From positions 43,536-107,535 of the forward strand of contig JAFQEO010000039.1 in assembly GCA_017399005.1 (NCBI GenBank): a stretch of 64,000 bases of DNA, in the 5' to 3' direction. Origin of the DNA: Peptococcaceae bacterium. Lineage in GTDB: Bacteria; Bacillota; Peptococcia; Peptococcales; Peptococcaceae. Below, piece by piece: positions 45,301 through 54,258 of this stretch. Under the pieces are notes generated by a model. That model was not told the DNA's origin and did not search any database. It saw nothing but the letters and a program-made list of their open reading frames with translations. Numbering within the stretch: the first letter of the stretch is position 1; each line of letters starts with the position of its first letter. The translations under genes were made by a program, and so were the position numbers.

Positions 45301-47392
45301 AGCTCCCCGGATGGAGATGATCCAATAAAATCTTTCCGTTTTTATCGGTGATAAACTCTCCGCGGTAGGTCGTATCAATACCCCGTACAACAAATTGGGT
45401 CCCGGCTACCGCTTCCCCGGTATCCTGATCCAGTTTGGTAATCTGAAGCTCTGCTTTTTTCAGGTTTTCAAACACCAGCTGGGCCGATACCTGTCCCGGT
45501 GATAACTCAACAATCTGCGGATTTTCTCCACTCACCACATATCCTGCCGGTGCTTCTACCTCGGTCACCTTGTAGCTCCCTGCCGGTAAATCTTCTACTA
45601 CGATATAGCCGCTTTGATCGGTCTGATACTCACCGGAAAAGTTATTGTCAATCCCCTCGATTTTAAAAGCGGCTCCCGAAAGCGGAATGTCCAGATTCGG
45701 GTCATACTTATAGATACGGATACCCGGCTTATGGCTGTTTACACCATGATAGGTCACCGTCTCGCCGCCACTTACCGTGATGGTTTCTTTTTTGCTATCC
45801 AGAATATAATGTTCCGGTGCCTTGATTTCTTCAATGCTGTAGCTTCCCGGTTTTAACCCGGTGATGCTTGCCATACCGGTGCCATCGGTCGTCACATCAG
45901 TGGTAAAGTGATAATCATCCTGTTCCCCCGGTAAATAGGTGATGCGGAACACCGCTCCTTCTAAATACCGGTTCGTGTCTTTATCGGTCTTTTCAATCAG
46001 CAGATTCCCGTAAGGCTCATTCACAAAGGTAACCGTAAAGCTGTTCTGCTGTAAGCCCCCTTCCCCGTTGGCAATGGTGGTGATCGTCTGATTGTCATCT
46101 TCGCTCAAAAGATACCCGTAAGGCGCTTCCACCTCGATGATACTGTAAGTGTTATGTGGTGTTCCGTTTTCTAACGGCTCATACTCTTCAATCAGCGTTC
46201 CGTCATGCGGATCTTTTACTTCTGCCTTGATAAAGGTATTGGCATCAATCGGGAACGAAAACTTCCCGGCTGAATCGGTGCCGTAGCTTCCGATTTCCGC
46301 ACCGTCTTTTAAAACTTTGAACACAGCACCGGCTAATGGCTTGCCGCTTTTATCTTTTTTATATACCGTTACCGTTCCATCTTCCACGACCGGAGCCTGC
46401 GGTTCATCGGGAACTGCTGGTGTATCCGGTTCCTCTGACACTGCACCATAGGTAAAGGCCGCATTGCTGAAGGAGGTGTTAATCGGGTCAAAGGTCGCGT
46501 AATAATCCTGCATATTCGCCTGCTCTGTTTTGGCATAATACACGGCATTGTCCTCTGCCTGCACATAGAGTTTCACATCAAAGTCCACACCAGAGGCATC
46601 GGCTTTCGGCACGCGTACCTTGAAGTCCTCCCCGACTGCAAATTCCGATTTAATCTGGTTAGCGTTATCTGTGATTTGGGCTGAAGACGGGGCATTGTCT
46701 AAAAAGACGCTGACACTGTGAGTAGCATCATAGTTGGCGGTGATGGTATAGGTCTGTTCCACATAGCCATCCACTTCTTTGGCTGCCCCTGTACTGGTCA
46801 GCTTACACTCAAGTTCCACCGGAATGCGCATCCATTTCTGACTGGCTGCATAGATGCTATCCATTGCAGCCTTCACACGGTTACCCTGTTCGGTTCCATC
46901 ACTTTTCCAGAGCGAATAGTCCCAGTTTCCCGCCAGTGTCCATACCACATTGCGGGTGGCATAATAAGCTTCCTTGTTGGTCTCGAGCCCTAAATCCGCT
47001 GGCTGGTTGTATGGATAGCCGCTCATAATGGCACCGTAAATCCTTGGGCTTGCTACCGTGTCAGTCAGGGTGGCATTGCTGTTGCCCAGATTATTCACCC
47101 CCAGCTGGTCGGGAATGACACAGTAACACGGATAGTTGGTTAAATAGCCATTCCGGTTCTTGGCCTGAAAATAGGCAAAGTAACCTTTCTTCACCTTGCC
47201 GTTATAGCTCATGCACTCAATGGGTGCAGCTTTATCGGCAATGATATAAATGTTCTGCTCCCGGAGCGCTTCTTCGGGAGATGCTGCCGCATAGGCAGGA
47301 AGAAGATTCCCGAAAAAGGTTACGAATAAAAAAATGACCAGCATGATTAGACTGGTCAAACGATTGAAAGACTGGTTCGTGTACGTCATCAT
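42377..47392 (-). CDS. Giant Cna-B adhesin with thioester-like domain and LPRTGY end
   Basis: 1671 residues from the ATG at 47392 (GGAGG 5 bases before). Signal peptide (to about PAYAA), then a thioester-type domain with the Cys in YPCYCVIP but ATRNVVW where TQxxxW is usual, so the Gln partner seems lost. Twelve Cna-B/SpaA repeats follow (each KxDxxTGxxLxGVxF to LPxGxYxVxExxAPxGY), then a C-terminal domain ending KLPRTGY. The sorting motif is present but the protein stops one residue later, without the hydrophobic stretch and basic tail. A sortase gene lies 1.2 kb upstream. Likely surface adhesin for mating contact. Confidence 0.92.
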   Translation of the reverse strand: MMTYTNQSFNRLTSLIMLVIFLFVTFFGNLLPAYAAASPEEALREQNIYIIADKAAPIECMSYNGKVKKGYFAYFQAKNRNGYLTNYPCYCVIPDQLGVNNLGNSNATLTDTVASPRIYGAIMSGYPYNQPADLGLETNKEAYYATRNVVWTLAGNWDYSLWKSDGTEQGNRVKAAMDSIYAASQKWMRIPVELECKLTSTGAAKEVDGYVEQTYTITANYDATHSVSVFLDNAPSSAQITDNANQIKSEFAVGEDFKVRVPKADASGVDFDVKLYVQAEDNAVYYAKTEQANMQDYYATFDPINTSFSNAAFTYGAVSEEPDTPAVPDEPQAPVVEDGTVTVYKKDKSGKPLAGAVFKVLKDGAEIGSYGTDSAGKFSFPIDANTFIKAEVKDPHDGTLIEEYEPLENGTPHNTYSIIEVEAPYGYLLSEDDNQTITTIANGEGGLQQNSFTVTFVNEPYGNLLIEKTDKDTNRYLEGAVFRITYLPGEQDDYHFTTDVTTDGTGMASITGLKPGSYSIEEIKAPEHYILDSKKETITVSGGETVTYHGVNSHKPGIRIYKYDPNLDIPLSGAAFKIEGIDNNFSGEYQTDQSGYIVVEDLPAGSYKVTEVEAPAGYVVSGENPQIVELSPGQVSAQLVFENLKKAELQITKLDQDTGEAVAGTQFVVRGIDTTYRGEFITDKNGKILLDHLHPGSYQITESAAAPGYSLDIGNDKSVELQAGEKTELVFYNQKLAILEILKVDKTHHKPLSGVTYTICEKGGTVIGDYTTDKDGRIYLDSLEEGWYTITEKAVPDGVILDTTPKDVYVKKGETVSVQYENSVKPNLTIQKVDSITKDVLSGAKFQVWYAENGSAVGSLQDLGTFTTSDSGEIFFEHVEPGWYRLKEVSAPSGYELANPDSKDVFLRADEDQTITFENTPKSAIVIKKVDADTGKVLEGAYFRVRYLGGTSGTGGTVIGEYVTSSNGTVVVTGLKAGTYVVEEISAPDGYVMNDAAKTVYLSGKDQDVITVTFGDDKKGSLLIVKKDAVTDEPLADVEFLVTNSDGGVIGTGNGKFVTDSAGTIRIDNLEPGMTVIVKETRAIPGYVLDDTPQSIKIKANETMQLEFLNQPKGGLVIVKKDAVTGEALKGVEFKITTSDGTLVPDAEGAISSNGLYYTDENGQIRLGNLAPDTYVVTETKTLDGYVLDSTPQTVRVNENDIQTLTFTNMPTGGLTIVKKDADTGKRIEGVKFEVQKMNGEVIGTFTTDRNGLIQLPELEDGWYSVTELKAAKGYRLDSTPQKVEVKNGETAMLELENQKAASILIHKVDSESGDGIYGVKFLLYDANRNPIGEYTSDQDGYVYIHKELTAGKYFLRELEAADGYDLDETWKTVYVESGKTTEITWENTGECGQIQIVKRSALDNSLNGIPKGALLAGAVFEIRSYKTGDVVDTIKTGTDGRAVSKTLPLGRYLVNEVKAPDYYGINPNTIDCTIEFHNQILRYEVTDEPLETGVSITKRGYYQVMAGGMVEYTFSEIANTSTVPLESFYWRDSISKDMRIQKIITGTYNKKQNYKIVYKTNRNPQYRTIADNLSTDRNRVLDVSPLALGLAGNEYVTEVMFVFGTVQPGFAQVEQPKISMTVNAVVSNPAGVLNQADVGGVYQGEWIQGVDRWITTVYQPLPYKLPRTGY

Positions 47393-47460
47393 ACATTCCT
47401 CCATTTCTTTTGCAAAATAAAAGAAGCTGCATGGTATCTACAGCTTCTTCATCATAATAT

Positions 47461-48450
47461 TTACCGGTATTGTCGGTCTTTTAGAATCGCTGTATCTGAA
47501 CTGATGACATCCGGATTATCCGGACTGCAGTTCGGGATGCAGCAGTATTTCGTTCCCATGAAAACACCGTTGGTATAGGTATCCACCGCATAGACCATAT
47601 ACTCTACGTTTCGGTCTCCTACCGTCTGTTCCACACAGTTCTCACGATAAGGGTAGAAGTAATTTCCCTCAAGACCGGAGGCCGTGAGCCCTACCCGCAC
47701 CGTACAGTTTAATCTCCCGTTGGTATAACAGGCCGGATTTTCCAAAAAAGTATCATAGAGTTCATCTATAATGCGCTGGGTTTCGTGAGCATTAAACACA
47801 TACATGTCATACTGCTCACTGGCTCCTTCCACCTCCATTCCTAAAAATCTGCTGCTTTCCCCTGCTAAGATGTGAGTATAACACGGCATCGGGTTCGGCA
47901 TCTCAATTTCATAGTAGCTGTTATCCCAGCGTGGGTTGATGGCTTTTAACGGCTCTGTCGGAAACGGCACACCCCGACTATATTCTTTTATGGGCATATA
48001 GCCATCATACTCACTGGCAGCATAAGGATTTACCGCTTTACTGACATTTCCTGTCCCGTAAAGAACGGAACCCGGTTTTGCCTCATAAAGAAGCGGTCTG
48101 CCGTCACTTCCATACTGTACCGATACATCCGCATATTGTGGTTCTTCTTTCTGCATCCGCTCCTCTCGTTTTTCTGTTGTTTCCTCCCAATCTGGCTTCT
48201 CTGAATAAATCTGCACACTGTTTTTCGCGGCATCGTATTCAACTGTGACACCCGTAAGCGCTGCCAGATCCCGCAAGGCATAATAGTTTCGTCCCTCGAT
48301 GTTATATCCCGTAACCGATACAGGTTTTCCATCCAGAAAAACCGCCTGCGGAGATTCTACTGCCAGAACCCCAGCCGCATATGCCGTCCCGGCTGCTGTT
48401 AACAGACCGCCTAAGATCATGCCTGCCAGAAATGCTGTTTTTGCTTTCAT
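47461..48450 (-). CDS. Secreted protein with copper-amine-oxidase-N-like stalk domain
   Basis: 329 residues. Signal peptide (residues 1-25, GTAYA), then AVFLDGKPVSVTGYNIEGRNYYALRDLAALTGVTVEYD, the stalk-domain fold used by many surface proteins of Bacillota. The rest (110-329) is a larger, unrecognised domain with NYFYPYRENCVEQ. Probably wall-associated. GGGAGCAGG lies before the start. Confidence 0.75.
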   Translation of the reverse strand: MKAKTAFLAGMILGGLLTAAGTAYAAGVLAVESPQAVFLDGKPVSVTGYNIEGRNYYALRDLAALTGVTVEYDAAKNSVQIYSEKPDWEETTEKREERMQKEEPQYADVSVQYGSDGRPLLYEAKPGSVLYGTGNVSKAVNPYAASEYDGYMPIKEYSRGVPFPTEPLKAINPRWDNSYYEIEMPNPMPCYTHILAGESSRFLGMEVEGASEQYDMYVFNAHETQRIIDELYDTFLENPACYTNGRLNCTVRVGLTASGLEGNYFYPYRENCVEQTVGDRNVEYMVYAVDTYTNGVFMGTKYCCIPNCSPDNPDVISSDTAILKDRQYR

Positions 48451-48557
48451 CCTATCCTGCTCCCTTCCATGCTCATCTGGATTACACCAACTATAGCAGG
48501 AATTCTGGAAAAAGCAACGAGAAAATGTTTCTCTTTGTTACAATCCGCCAGCCGTTT

Positions 48558-49364
48558 CTACCGAACGCGGATCGCTGTCACCATATACCGATAGGCGCTT
48601 TCATTTCGCACACAGGTAAGCAGCGTCAGTTTATCTGTGTCCGATGGCTTTAAGGCCTCCTGGCTGGTTTCATGAATCTTCTGTACTCCGGTTACCTCAT
48701 ACACCTTTTCTCCCAGTTTTGTCTGATACCGAATCGTATCGCCTGCTTCCAGAGTATGCAGTCTGGAAAAATAACTGCTTGCACCGCGATTGTGACCGCA
48801 AAGAACCACATTTCCGCTCCAGAAACTGCTTTCTTCCATATGTGCAACCCCTTGTTTCATATTGCTGGCACTCGCCCCTTCATATACCTTTACCGATACA
48901 TCCAGTGCCGGAATGGACAGTCTCCCGATGTGACCGGCATCGTAATACAGCGCTTCCGTTACACTGCTGATCCAGCTTTCCGAAGATGTTTCGCTCCAGA
49001 ATCCACTGGTACTTCCCGTTTGTTTTGGAACGCTTTCTAAGATTGCATCATCCAGCTGACGGATTCCTGTAGTATCACTTACGGCGCTCTCCACAACCAG
49101 ATTGGGAGTCAGCCGGTTCAGATGGTATAAGGTATAGCTGGTCGGGCTTCCAAACTCCGGCGGAATATATGCCGCTGTTTTACTGCGGTTATGGTTTTGT
49201 GTCTGCGCCGTTTCCAGAATCTTCTCTTCCGTGGAAGTTGCACTCCCAAACTTCTGGCTGGTCCCTTCAAAGTGATACAGATTATCCGAAGCAAAGGCTG
49301 TCATAGGCGAAGCAAGCAGAAAAAACAGCATGCTCACTGCAGCATATCTTGTAAATGGTTTCAT
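48558..49364 (-). CDS. Sortase
   Basis: 268 residues from the ATG at 49364 (AAAGGTGG 8 bases upstream; the frame opens at 49376). Membrane signal at the N-terminus, then the sortase core: GRLSIPALDVSVKVYEG, catalytic His in VLCGHNRGASSYF and catalytic Cys in LTLLTCVRN with a later Arg. Joins LPxTG-type proteins to wall or pilus. The obvious partner is the LPRTGY adhesin in the same operon, and possibly host-cell surface proteins. Confidence 0.87.
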   Translation of the reverse strand: MKPFTRYAAVSMLFFLLASPMTAFASDNLYHFEGTSQKFGSATSTEEKILETAQTQNHNRSKTAAYIPPEFGSPTSYTLYHLNRLTPNLVVESAVSDTTGIRQLDDAILESVPKQTGSTSGFWSETSSESWISSVTEALYYDAGHIGRLSIPALDVSVKVYEGASASNMKQGVAHMEESSFWSGNVVLCGHNRGASSYFSRLHTLEAGDTIRYQTKLGEKVYEVTGVQKIHETSQEALKPSDTDKLTLLTCVRNESAYRYMVTAIRVR

Positions 49365-49369
49365 GTTCT

Positions 49370-50293
49370 TTACCACCTTTCTTCCATTGGTTTTTCAGAT
49401 TCCCGTTTTTGCCGTACCCGACGGATCAGAATTACAGCTGCCGCAGCGGCGGCTGCTAAGAACAGAATTACGGTTAGAACCCGTACCGCAGACAGTTCCC
49501 GGAATGGAACCGGGGTACCGGAAAACAGCATTTCATACTGGATTCCCTCTACCGTTTCCTTTGCCACAACACCATAATAGCTTGCGGTTACCCTATAGCC
49601 GGATACTGCTTTTTTCGTAAGCCTGCTTTCATAGGTTGCGATAGCGGTATAGCGGTCCGGAATCCGATACCCGTCTACCTCACCGGTATTTGCCACCTGC
49701 CAGTTTACGGTTTTAAACCGATAGGTCACGCCGCCTTCTGTGATGCTTTTCGGCACACTACTCAAATCCTGACTGTCTAAATACGGATATTCTCTTGTTT
49801 TCTGTACCGTTACCGTCTTATTCTGATATCCCGCTGCTTCCGTCTTTATCGTTGAGGCATCCAGATAGACCGTGCCCTGGTAGCCGTCTTCTGTCGTAAT
49901 ATCCTTCGTGGAATCCAGCATGCCTAACAGTGTTTTCATATTCCCGGTACCGCTTTCAAAGGTAACCTTGTGCTCATAGGCTTTTTCCTGATGCGTTGTC
50001 CGCGGCTCTTTTTTCATCTCAAAAAATTCCCACCGGATACCATCCTCCTCAAAAGATTCCCGGTTCAGTGCTTCGGGCGTCTCCTCCGGTTTTAACAGAT
50101 ACTCTCTGGTGTAAAGCAGACTTCCCTGTTCCTCCTTCCACCCTTCCTTTACCGGAAGCAATTCGGTGGTGGAAATCGCAATCTCCCGCTGTTCCGCAAC
50201 ATGATTCTGATAAAAAAAGCTGCCCGTTAGTCCCAAAACCACGAGCAGCGCCAGACATCCGATAAGGATCCACAATCGTTTTTTCGTTTGCAT
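49370..50293 (-). CDS. Two-TM extracytoplasmic protein of tra operon
   Basis: 307 residues: an N-terminal membrane segment (about 8-27), a long outside domain (28-265) with repeated beta-like blocks such as GYQGTVYLDASTIKTEAAGYQNKTVTVQ, and a C-terminal membrane segment (about 268-288) plus a basic tail. No family recognised. It lies between VirB4 and the sortase, so a structural part of the surface apparatus is likely. Confidence 0.65.
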   Translation of the reverse strand: MQTKKRLWILIGCLALLVVLGLTGSFFYQNHVAEQREIAISTTELLPVKEGWKEEQGSLLYTREYLLKPEETPEALNRESFEEDGIRWEFFEMKKEPRTTHQEKAYEHKVTFESGTGNMKTLLGMLDSTKDITTEDGYQGTVYLDASTIKTEAAGYQNKTVTVQKTREYPYLDSQDLSSVPKSITEGGVTYRFKTVNWQVANTGEVDGYRIPDRYTAIATYESRLTKKAVSGYRVTASYYGVVAKETVEGIQYEMLFSGTPVPFRELSAVRVLTVILFLAAAAAAAVILIRRVRQKRESEKPMEERW

Positions 50294-50319
50294 TCCCTTC
50301 TTCCTCCTTACGTGTATTG

Positions 50320-52149
50320 TTAACGGCCTCCCGCCTTGCCGAAGAGCGTTTCCCGGTATGGCGGAGCCATCACTTTCAAGTTGTATCGCTCATTGCCGCA
50401 TTTGTATAAACAGACGCCGCGCTCCGGATACCGAATCAGCTGGTACTCACTATCCTCCAGCTGCAGCATCTCCATAAAAAAAGCCGGGTCGATACTGCCC
50501 GGATAAAACAGAAACTGATGGGTCGGAATGGAAAACAGCGGTCTGGTGTATTCCCGAATCCCCTCCAGGTTATAGTCCTCCAGATTCTGGCTGGCCAGAA
50601 TCATCATAGAGTTTTTCTTTCGTACCCGCTTCATAAAGTTTCGCACATACTCTACACAGGTCATATTGGATAAAAAAAGATAAAACTCATCCAGACTGGC
50701 TGCCGTATTGCCTTTTACCAAAAGCGCATTGCTCATAAACGACAATACATTAAAAAGCATGGCATCCTTTAATCGGCCCTCAATCTGCAGCAAGCCTTTT
50801 ACCCCAAAAGTCAAAAACGCATCATCGGCAATGTTGGTATGGCCATTAAAAAACCTGGCTTCTGCCCCCTTTGCCATGGAATATACGCCTAAGAGCAGAT
50901 GCTGCAGCTGCTCGGCGGTATACAGATTTCTGTCATCTTCTGCATAATCCGTATACGCCTGTTCCATATATTGATAGAGATCGGACAATACCGGGTATTG
51001 GGAACTGGTAACCGAACGAAAATCAGTGTTATCTTCCATCCCCCACTTCCGGTAAAGCCCTGTCAGCATGATTTCCAGCACTTCAATCTCCGCATCGGCA
51101 AAATCCCTTGCTGTGCGGAAAAAGTCTTTTAAAAAGGCAATATGCTGGCTTAGAATCGATTTCTGACGAAAGGCTTCCGGTCCTTCCGCTTCTGCATCCT
51201 CTGCTTCACTCCAGAGTTTTACCTCTAATGGATTGATAAAATATCTTCCGGCCAGTAAATCGATAAACGTACCGCCCAGATTCTCCGTCAGCTCCTGGTA
51301 TTCGTGTTCCGGATCCAGACACACAATGTGTTTGCCGCTTTCCCGTAGAATCGTCAGAAGCACTTTTAACAGATAGGATTTCCCCTGCCCGGAGTTGCCT
51401 AAAATCAATACATTGGAATTGGTCTTATCCTCCTCCCGTTTTTCAAAGTCCACAAAAATACTGCTGCCGTATTTGTCCCTTCCCAGATAAAACCCTTCGC
51501 CATCCAGTTTCCCGGAATAGTGAAACGGATAGAGATTGGCCACAGACGATGCTGGCAGTACCCGCTCAAACCGTTCTCCAAAGCAGTGGGTACCGCATGG
51601 CATCACACTTAAAAACCCTTCTTTCTGCTGCAGCAGAAGTTTATCCGGCATCATACGGCTGCGAATGAGTTCTGTTTCCACATCCAGCTTTAACTCTTCC
51701 AGCGCCGCTTCACTCATCGCCATCATTTCCAGATAAACGGCTGTGTGTAACAGCGGTTCCCGGTTTCGATGCGTTTCGCGAATCAGCTTTGCCACATCCT
51801 CCAGATTATGTTCCGCCAGTACCGTCTCCTTTAAGTCACTGGTATTGGCTCTGGCCATCCGGTTTTTGTTGGCGGCATTGGAGATAATCTTCTTTTCTTC
51901 GGCTGCACTGACAGCTCTGGTATAAATATGCACTGTGACACCCTGCTTTTCTCCCAGATGCTTTAACAGTGCCTGTTCTTCCGTACTGGCCGGATATTCC
52001 CGAATCGCCCAGATACTGCGGTACGTATTGCCGCAAATCAGATAATCGGGATAAAACCGGACCACGGAAGGCAGAATCAGATCCAGAAATTCTTTGATGT
52101 CTCCTTTCTCTTCAGATTGTTTCTGTGTTTTATTCTGCAGTTTCTTCAT
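50320..52149 (-). CDS. VirB4/TraE-like conjugation ATPase
   Basis: 609 residues from the ATG at 52149 (AAGGTGGG upstream). Walker A in NVLILGNSGQGKSYLLKVLL, Walker B region near LDEFYLFLSNMTC and the C-terminal MMILASQNLEDYN arginine-region motif of VirB4. Powers the type IV channel. The N-terminal domain is partly supplied by the separate upstream protein of 197 residues. Central gene of the module and strong evidence of a functional ICE. Confidence 0.95.
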   Translation of the reverse strand: MKKLQNKTQKQSEEKGDIKEFLDLILPSVVRFYPDYLICGNTYRSIWAIREYPASTEEQALLKHLGEKQGVTVHIYTRAVSAAEEKKIISNAANKNRMARANTSDLKETVLAEHNLEDVAKLIRETHRNREPLLHTAVYLEMMAMSEAALEELKLDVETELIRSRMMPDKLLLQQKEGFLSVMPCGTHCFGERFERVLPASSVANLYPFHYSGKLDGEGFYLGRDKYGSSIFVDFEKREEDKTNSNVLILGNSGQGKSYLLKVLLTILRESGKHIVCLDPEHEYQELTENLGGTFIDLLAGRYFINPLEVKLWSEAEDAEAEGPEAFRQKSILSQHIAFLKDFFRTARDFADAEIEVLEIMLTGLYRKWGMEDNTDFRSVTSSQYPVLSDLYQYMEQAYTDYAEDDRNLYTAEQLQHLLLGVYSMAKGAEARFFNGHTNIADDAFLTFGVKGLLQIEGRLKDAMLFNVLSFMSNALLVKGNTAASLDEFYLFLSNMTCVEYVRNFMKRVRKKNSMMILASQNLEDYNLEGIREYTRPLFSIPTHQFLFYPGSIDPAFFMEMLQLEDSEYQLIRYPERGVCLYKCGNERYNLKVMAPPYRETLFGKAGGR

Positions 52150-52153
52150 GAAC

Positions 52154-52747
52154 TTACACCCACCTTTCTCCATCATAATCAGCCAGTCGTTCCGGGGTAA
52201 ACGGCTGTGCAAAATACACGGCCAGTATCCGTTTCATATCCTCCTTTTCTGCCCGCTTCACCCGGATTGCCTGCTCCCGAAATGCCCGCTCCACTCGATT
52301 TAAGACGCTTTCCATATCGCGGGTGTTTTCCCGGCTGAGCCTTAATAAAAGCAGAAACTCTCTGGCACCGCTATTGTGCCGTTCCATGGTTTCCAGAAAA
52401 TCCAGGTCGGATAATAACAGCTGCCGCACAGCCGGATTCTTTTCTTCTTCCATACGCCGCTTCAGATAGCGCTTGTTTTCCGTAAAATTTTCCCGGGAGT
52501 TCACGCAGCATAACTCTAAATCCGTAATCCCCTTTAAAATGGTCATCAGGCCATATATTTTCCGGTGAATTGCCGCTTCCGATAACACAGAAAGATTCTC
52601 GGCCTCCAATAAAAAGACAAGGACTTCCTCCTCCCGCTCCTTTCGCAGAACACCGGAGGATCGCAATTCTTTGATTCCAATCAGATCCTGCACCCGTTCT
52701 TTTTTCTTCTGCAGTTGATGTCGCTCCAGATGCACCTTCCACTTCAC
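52154..52747 (-). CDS. Conjugation protein upstream of VirB4, unknown
   Basis: 197 residues, strongly charged and helical with coiled-coil potential (KKERVQDLIGIKELR, then REQAIRVKRAEKEDMKRIL). No membrane segment. Overlaps the PrgI-like gene (ATGA) and precedes VirB4 by 4 bases, so it is tightly coupled to channel genes. Possibly equivalent to the N-terminal domain of longer VirB4 proteins. Confidence 0.75.
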   Translation of the reverse strand: MKWKVHLERHQLQKKKERVQDLIGIKELRSSGVLRKEREEEVLVFLLEAENLSVLSEAAIHRKIYGLMTILKGITDLELCCVNSRENFTENKRYLKRRMEEEKNPAVRQLLLSDLDFLETMERHNSGAREFLLLLRLSRENTRDMESVLNRVERAFREQAIRVKRAEKEDMKRILAVYFAQPFTPERLADYDGERWV

Positions 52748-53007
52748 GCTTCTTCCACCTCCCAGAAATACAGCTGCTGGCTAAAAAAGAACCGGATGGC
52801 TGCATGCATAAAATCCATGATGCTGTACTCTTCCACCCGAATGGTCAGAATGGCAAACAACACACTAACCATCAGCGGATAGGGCAGCTGCAGTACCGAT
52901 AAGAAAAACAACGACACTGCCAAAAGGATCCCAAGCGCAGCAAGATCTCCAAGACTCCAGAACCAGAGCGTTGCTCTGGCTTTCAGATTTTCCGGATAGA
53001 TATACAT
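52744..53007 (-). CDS. PrgI-like (VirB3-like) channel protein
   Basis: 87 residues with two membrane segments (about 19-38 and 41-58), start MYIYPENLKARATLWFWSLGD. This is the PrgI/VirB3-like plan of ICE type IV systems. AGGAGG precedes the start. It sits between the VirB6-like and VirB4 genes as in other such elements. Confidence 0.82.
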   Translation of the reverse strand: MYIYPENLKARATLWFWSLGDLAALGILLAVSLFFLSVLQLPYPLMVSVLFAILTIRVEEYSIMDFMHAAIRFFFSQQLYFWEVEEA

Positions 53008-53025
53008 AGGCTCCTCCTTTCCTGC

Positions 53026-53889
53026 TTACCGCACCATCTGCCGGATGGTACGTGTCAATGTCAAGGCATGCTGCGCTGCATACATGCTGCCGGTAATATT
53101 GGCTCTGGTTCCGGTTTCCAGACCAAAATTCCCGGCAATCCGGGGAATCTCTCCGGCAGATAACATAAGCCCTAGTCCTAACAGCAGCTCTTCCCGTAAT
53201 ACCATAAGCCCCGCAATCAAAATCGCAGACTGTAAAAAGGTGGTCAGGCATAAGGCTATCACCTGTTTGCACCAGCCGGTGAACCCGTCCAGATAGCCGC
53301 GCGGCACACTGAACATATAGAGACTTCCCACCGCAATCATAATAAGCAGAATCCCGCCCCGCTTCAGGTTTGAAAAAAACACCTTGAAGATGGTATAGCC
53401 CATCATAAACAGACAGAAGATGCCTACCACCGCCCCAAGTGCCAGATTTTCCAGTACATGAATGCTCTCCAGCGCAGCCTGTGCAATCCCCTGGGAAGAA
53501 TTCTGCATGGATATTCCGGCAATGGCAGCCGTGAGACTGCCTTCCAGACTGACAGCCTCCCGGTAGAGAAACACCGGAAGATGGCTAAACAGACTTACCG
53601 CAAAAAAACCTCGCATCGCATTTAGCGCCACATCCCGGATACTGCCCCTGCCGGACTGATACTCAATGGCACACTCAAAGCAGGCCACCACCAGTCCTAC
53701 CGCATATAACATCCAGCCCAGATTGGAAAAAAAGAGCACAATGGCTTCCACCCAGGGAAGTGCAAACAACTCTGCCCCCATCCCGTTCATCATGGCAAGA
53801 AATTCGGATAAAAATCCAATCAGCATCCCATAGAGCCAGTCCATCATCTGATCTAGCACACTGCCTGCACTAAACTCCCAGATAAACAC
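53026..53889 (-). CDS. VirB6/TrbL-like membrane channel protein
   Basis: 287 residues with about six membrane segments (LSEFLAMMNGMGAELFALPW then FFSNLGWMLYAVGLVVACF, and further ones near 145-165, 170-190, 205-230). Long N-terminal helix. Matches the polytopic VirB6/TrbL (CD0411-like) proteins that form the inner-membrane channel. Follows the DUF3852 gene by 14 bases. Confidence 0.85.
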   Translation of the reverse strand: MFIWEFSAGSVLDQMMDWLYGMLIGFLSEFLAMMNGMGAELFALPWVEAIVLFFSNLGWMLYAVGLVVACFECAIEYQSGRGSIRDVALNAMRGFFAVSLFSHLPVFLYREAVSLEGSLTAAIAGISMQNSSQGIAQAALESIHVLENLALGAVVGIFCLFMMGYTIFKVFFSNLKRGGILLIMIAVGSLYMFSVPRGYLDGFTGWCKQVIALCLTTFLQSAILIAGLMVLREELLLGLGLMLSAGEIPRIAGNFGLETGTRANITGSMYAAQHALTLTRTIRQMVR

Positions 53890-53903
53890 AACGTTTCACC
53901 TGC

Positions 53904-54248
53904 CTAAATGCCAACAATCTGCCAGATATAAAGCGGTGCTGTGAGCGAAAAGACCAGACAGGCAAACAAAATCGCCGGTCCCGTCCATTCAAACTGCCCG
54001 TGCTTGCGATAATCAAAGTACACCATAGCAAGCTTGGCAAAGAAAAACACCGCTAGAATCAGATCAATGGCAGGGAAGATAACATTGTTTACCACTGCCT
54101 TAATCTGTGTGGCTGCACTCTTCCAGGTGCTTTCAATAGCAGTTGCCACATCCCCAGCCTCGCCTGCTGCAAAAGCGGCTTCGGTTATGAGAAAGACTCC
54201 AATCAGCATAAGAAGAAGGAATATCCTCTTTTTGGTTTCTGCGTTCAT
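53904..54248 (-). CDS. DUF3852 (VirB2-like) protein
   Basis: 114 residues from the ATG at 54248 (GGAGGGG 5 bases upstream). Signal-like hydrophobic start (LLLMLIGVFLITEAAFAAG), then IKAVVNNVIFPAIDLILAVFFFAKLAMVYFDYRKHG, the DUF3852 pattern, and a second membrane segment at the C-terminus. VirB2/pilin-like component of the channel in Tn1549-type elements. Confidence 0.87.
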   Translation of the reverse strand: MNAETKKRIFLLLMLIGVFLITEAAFAAGEAGDVATAIESTWKSAATQIKAVVNNVIFPAIDLILAVFFFAKLAMVYFDYRKHGQFEWTGPAILFACLVFSLTAPLYIWQIVGI

Positions 54249-54258
54249 CTCACCCCTC

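Noticed and set aside
42900..46400. Repeated blocks inside the adhesin
   Set aside because: They are Cna-B protein domains, about 270 bases each and diverged, not mobile or CRISPR repeats.
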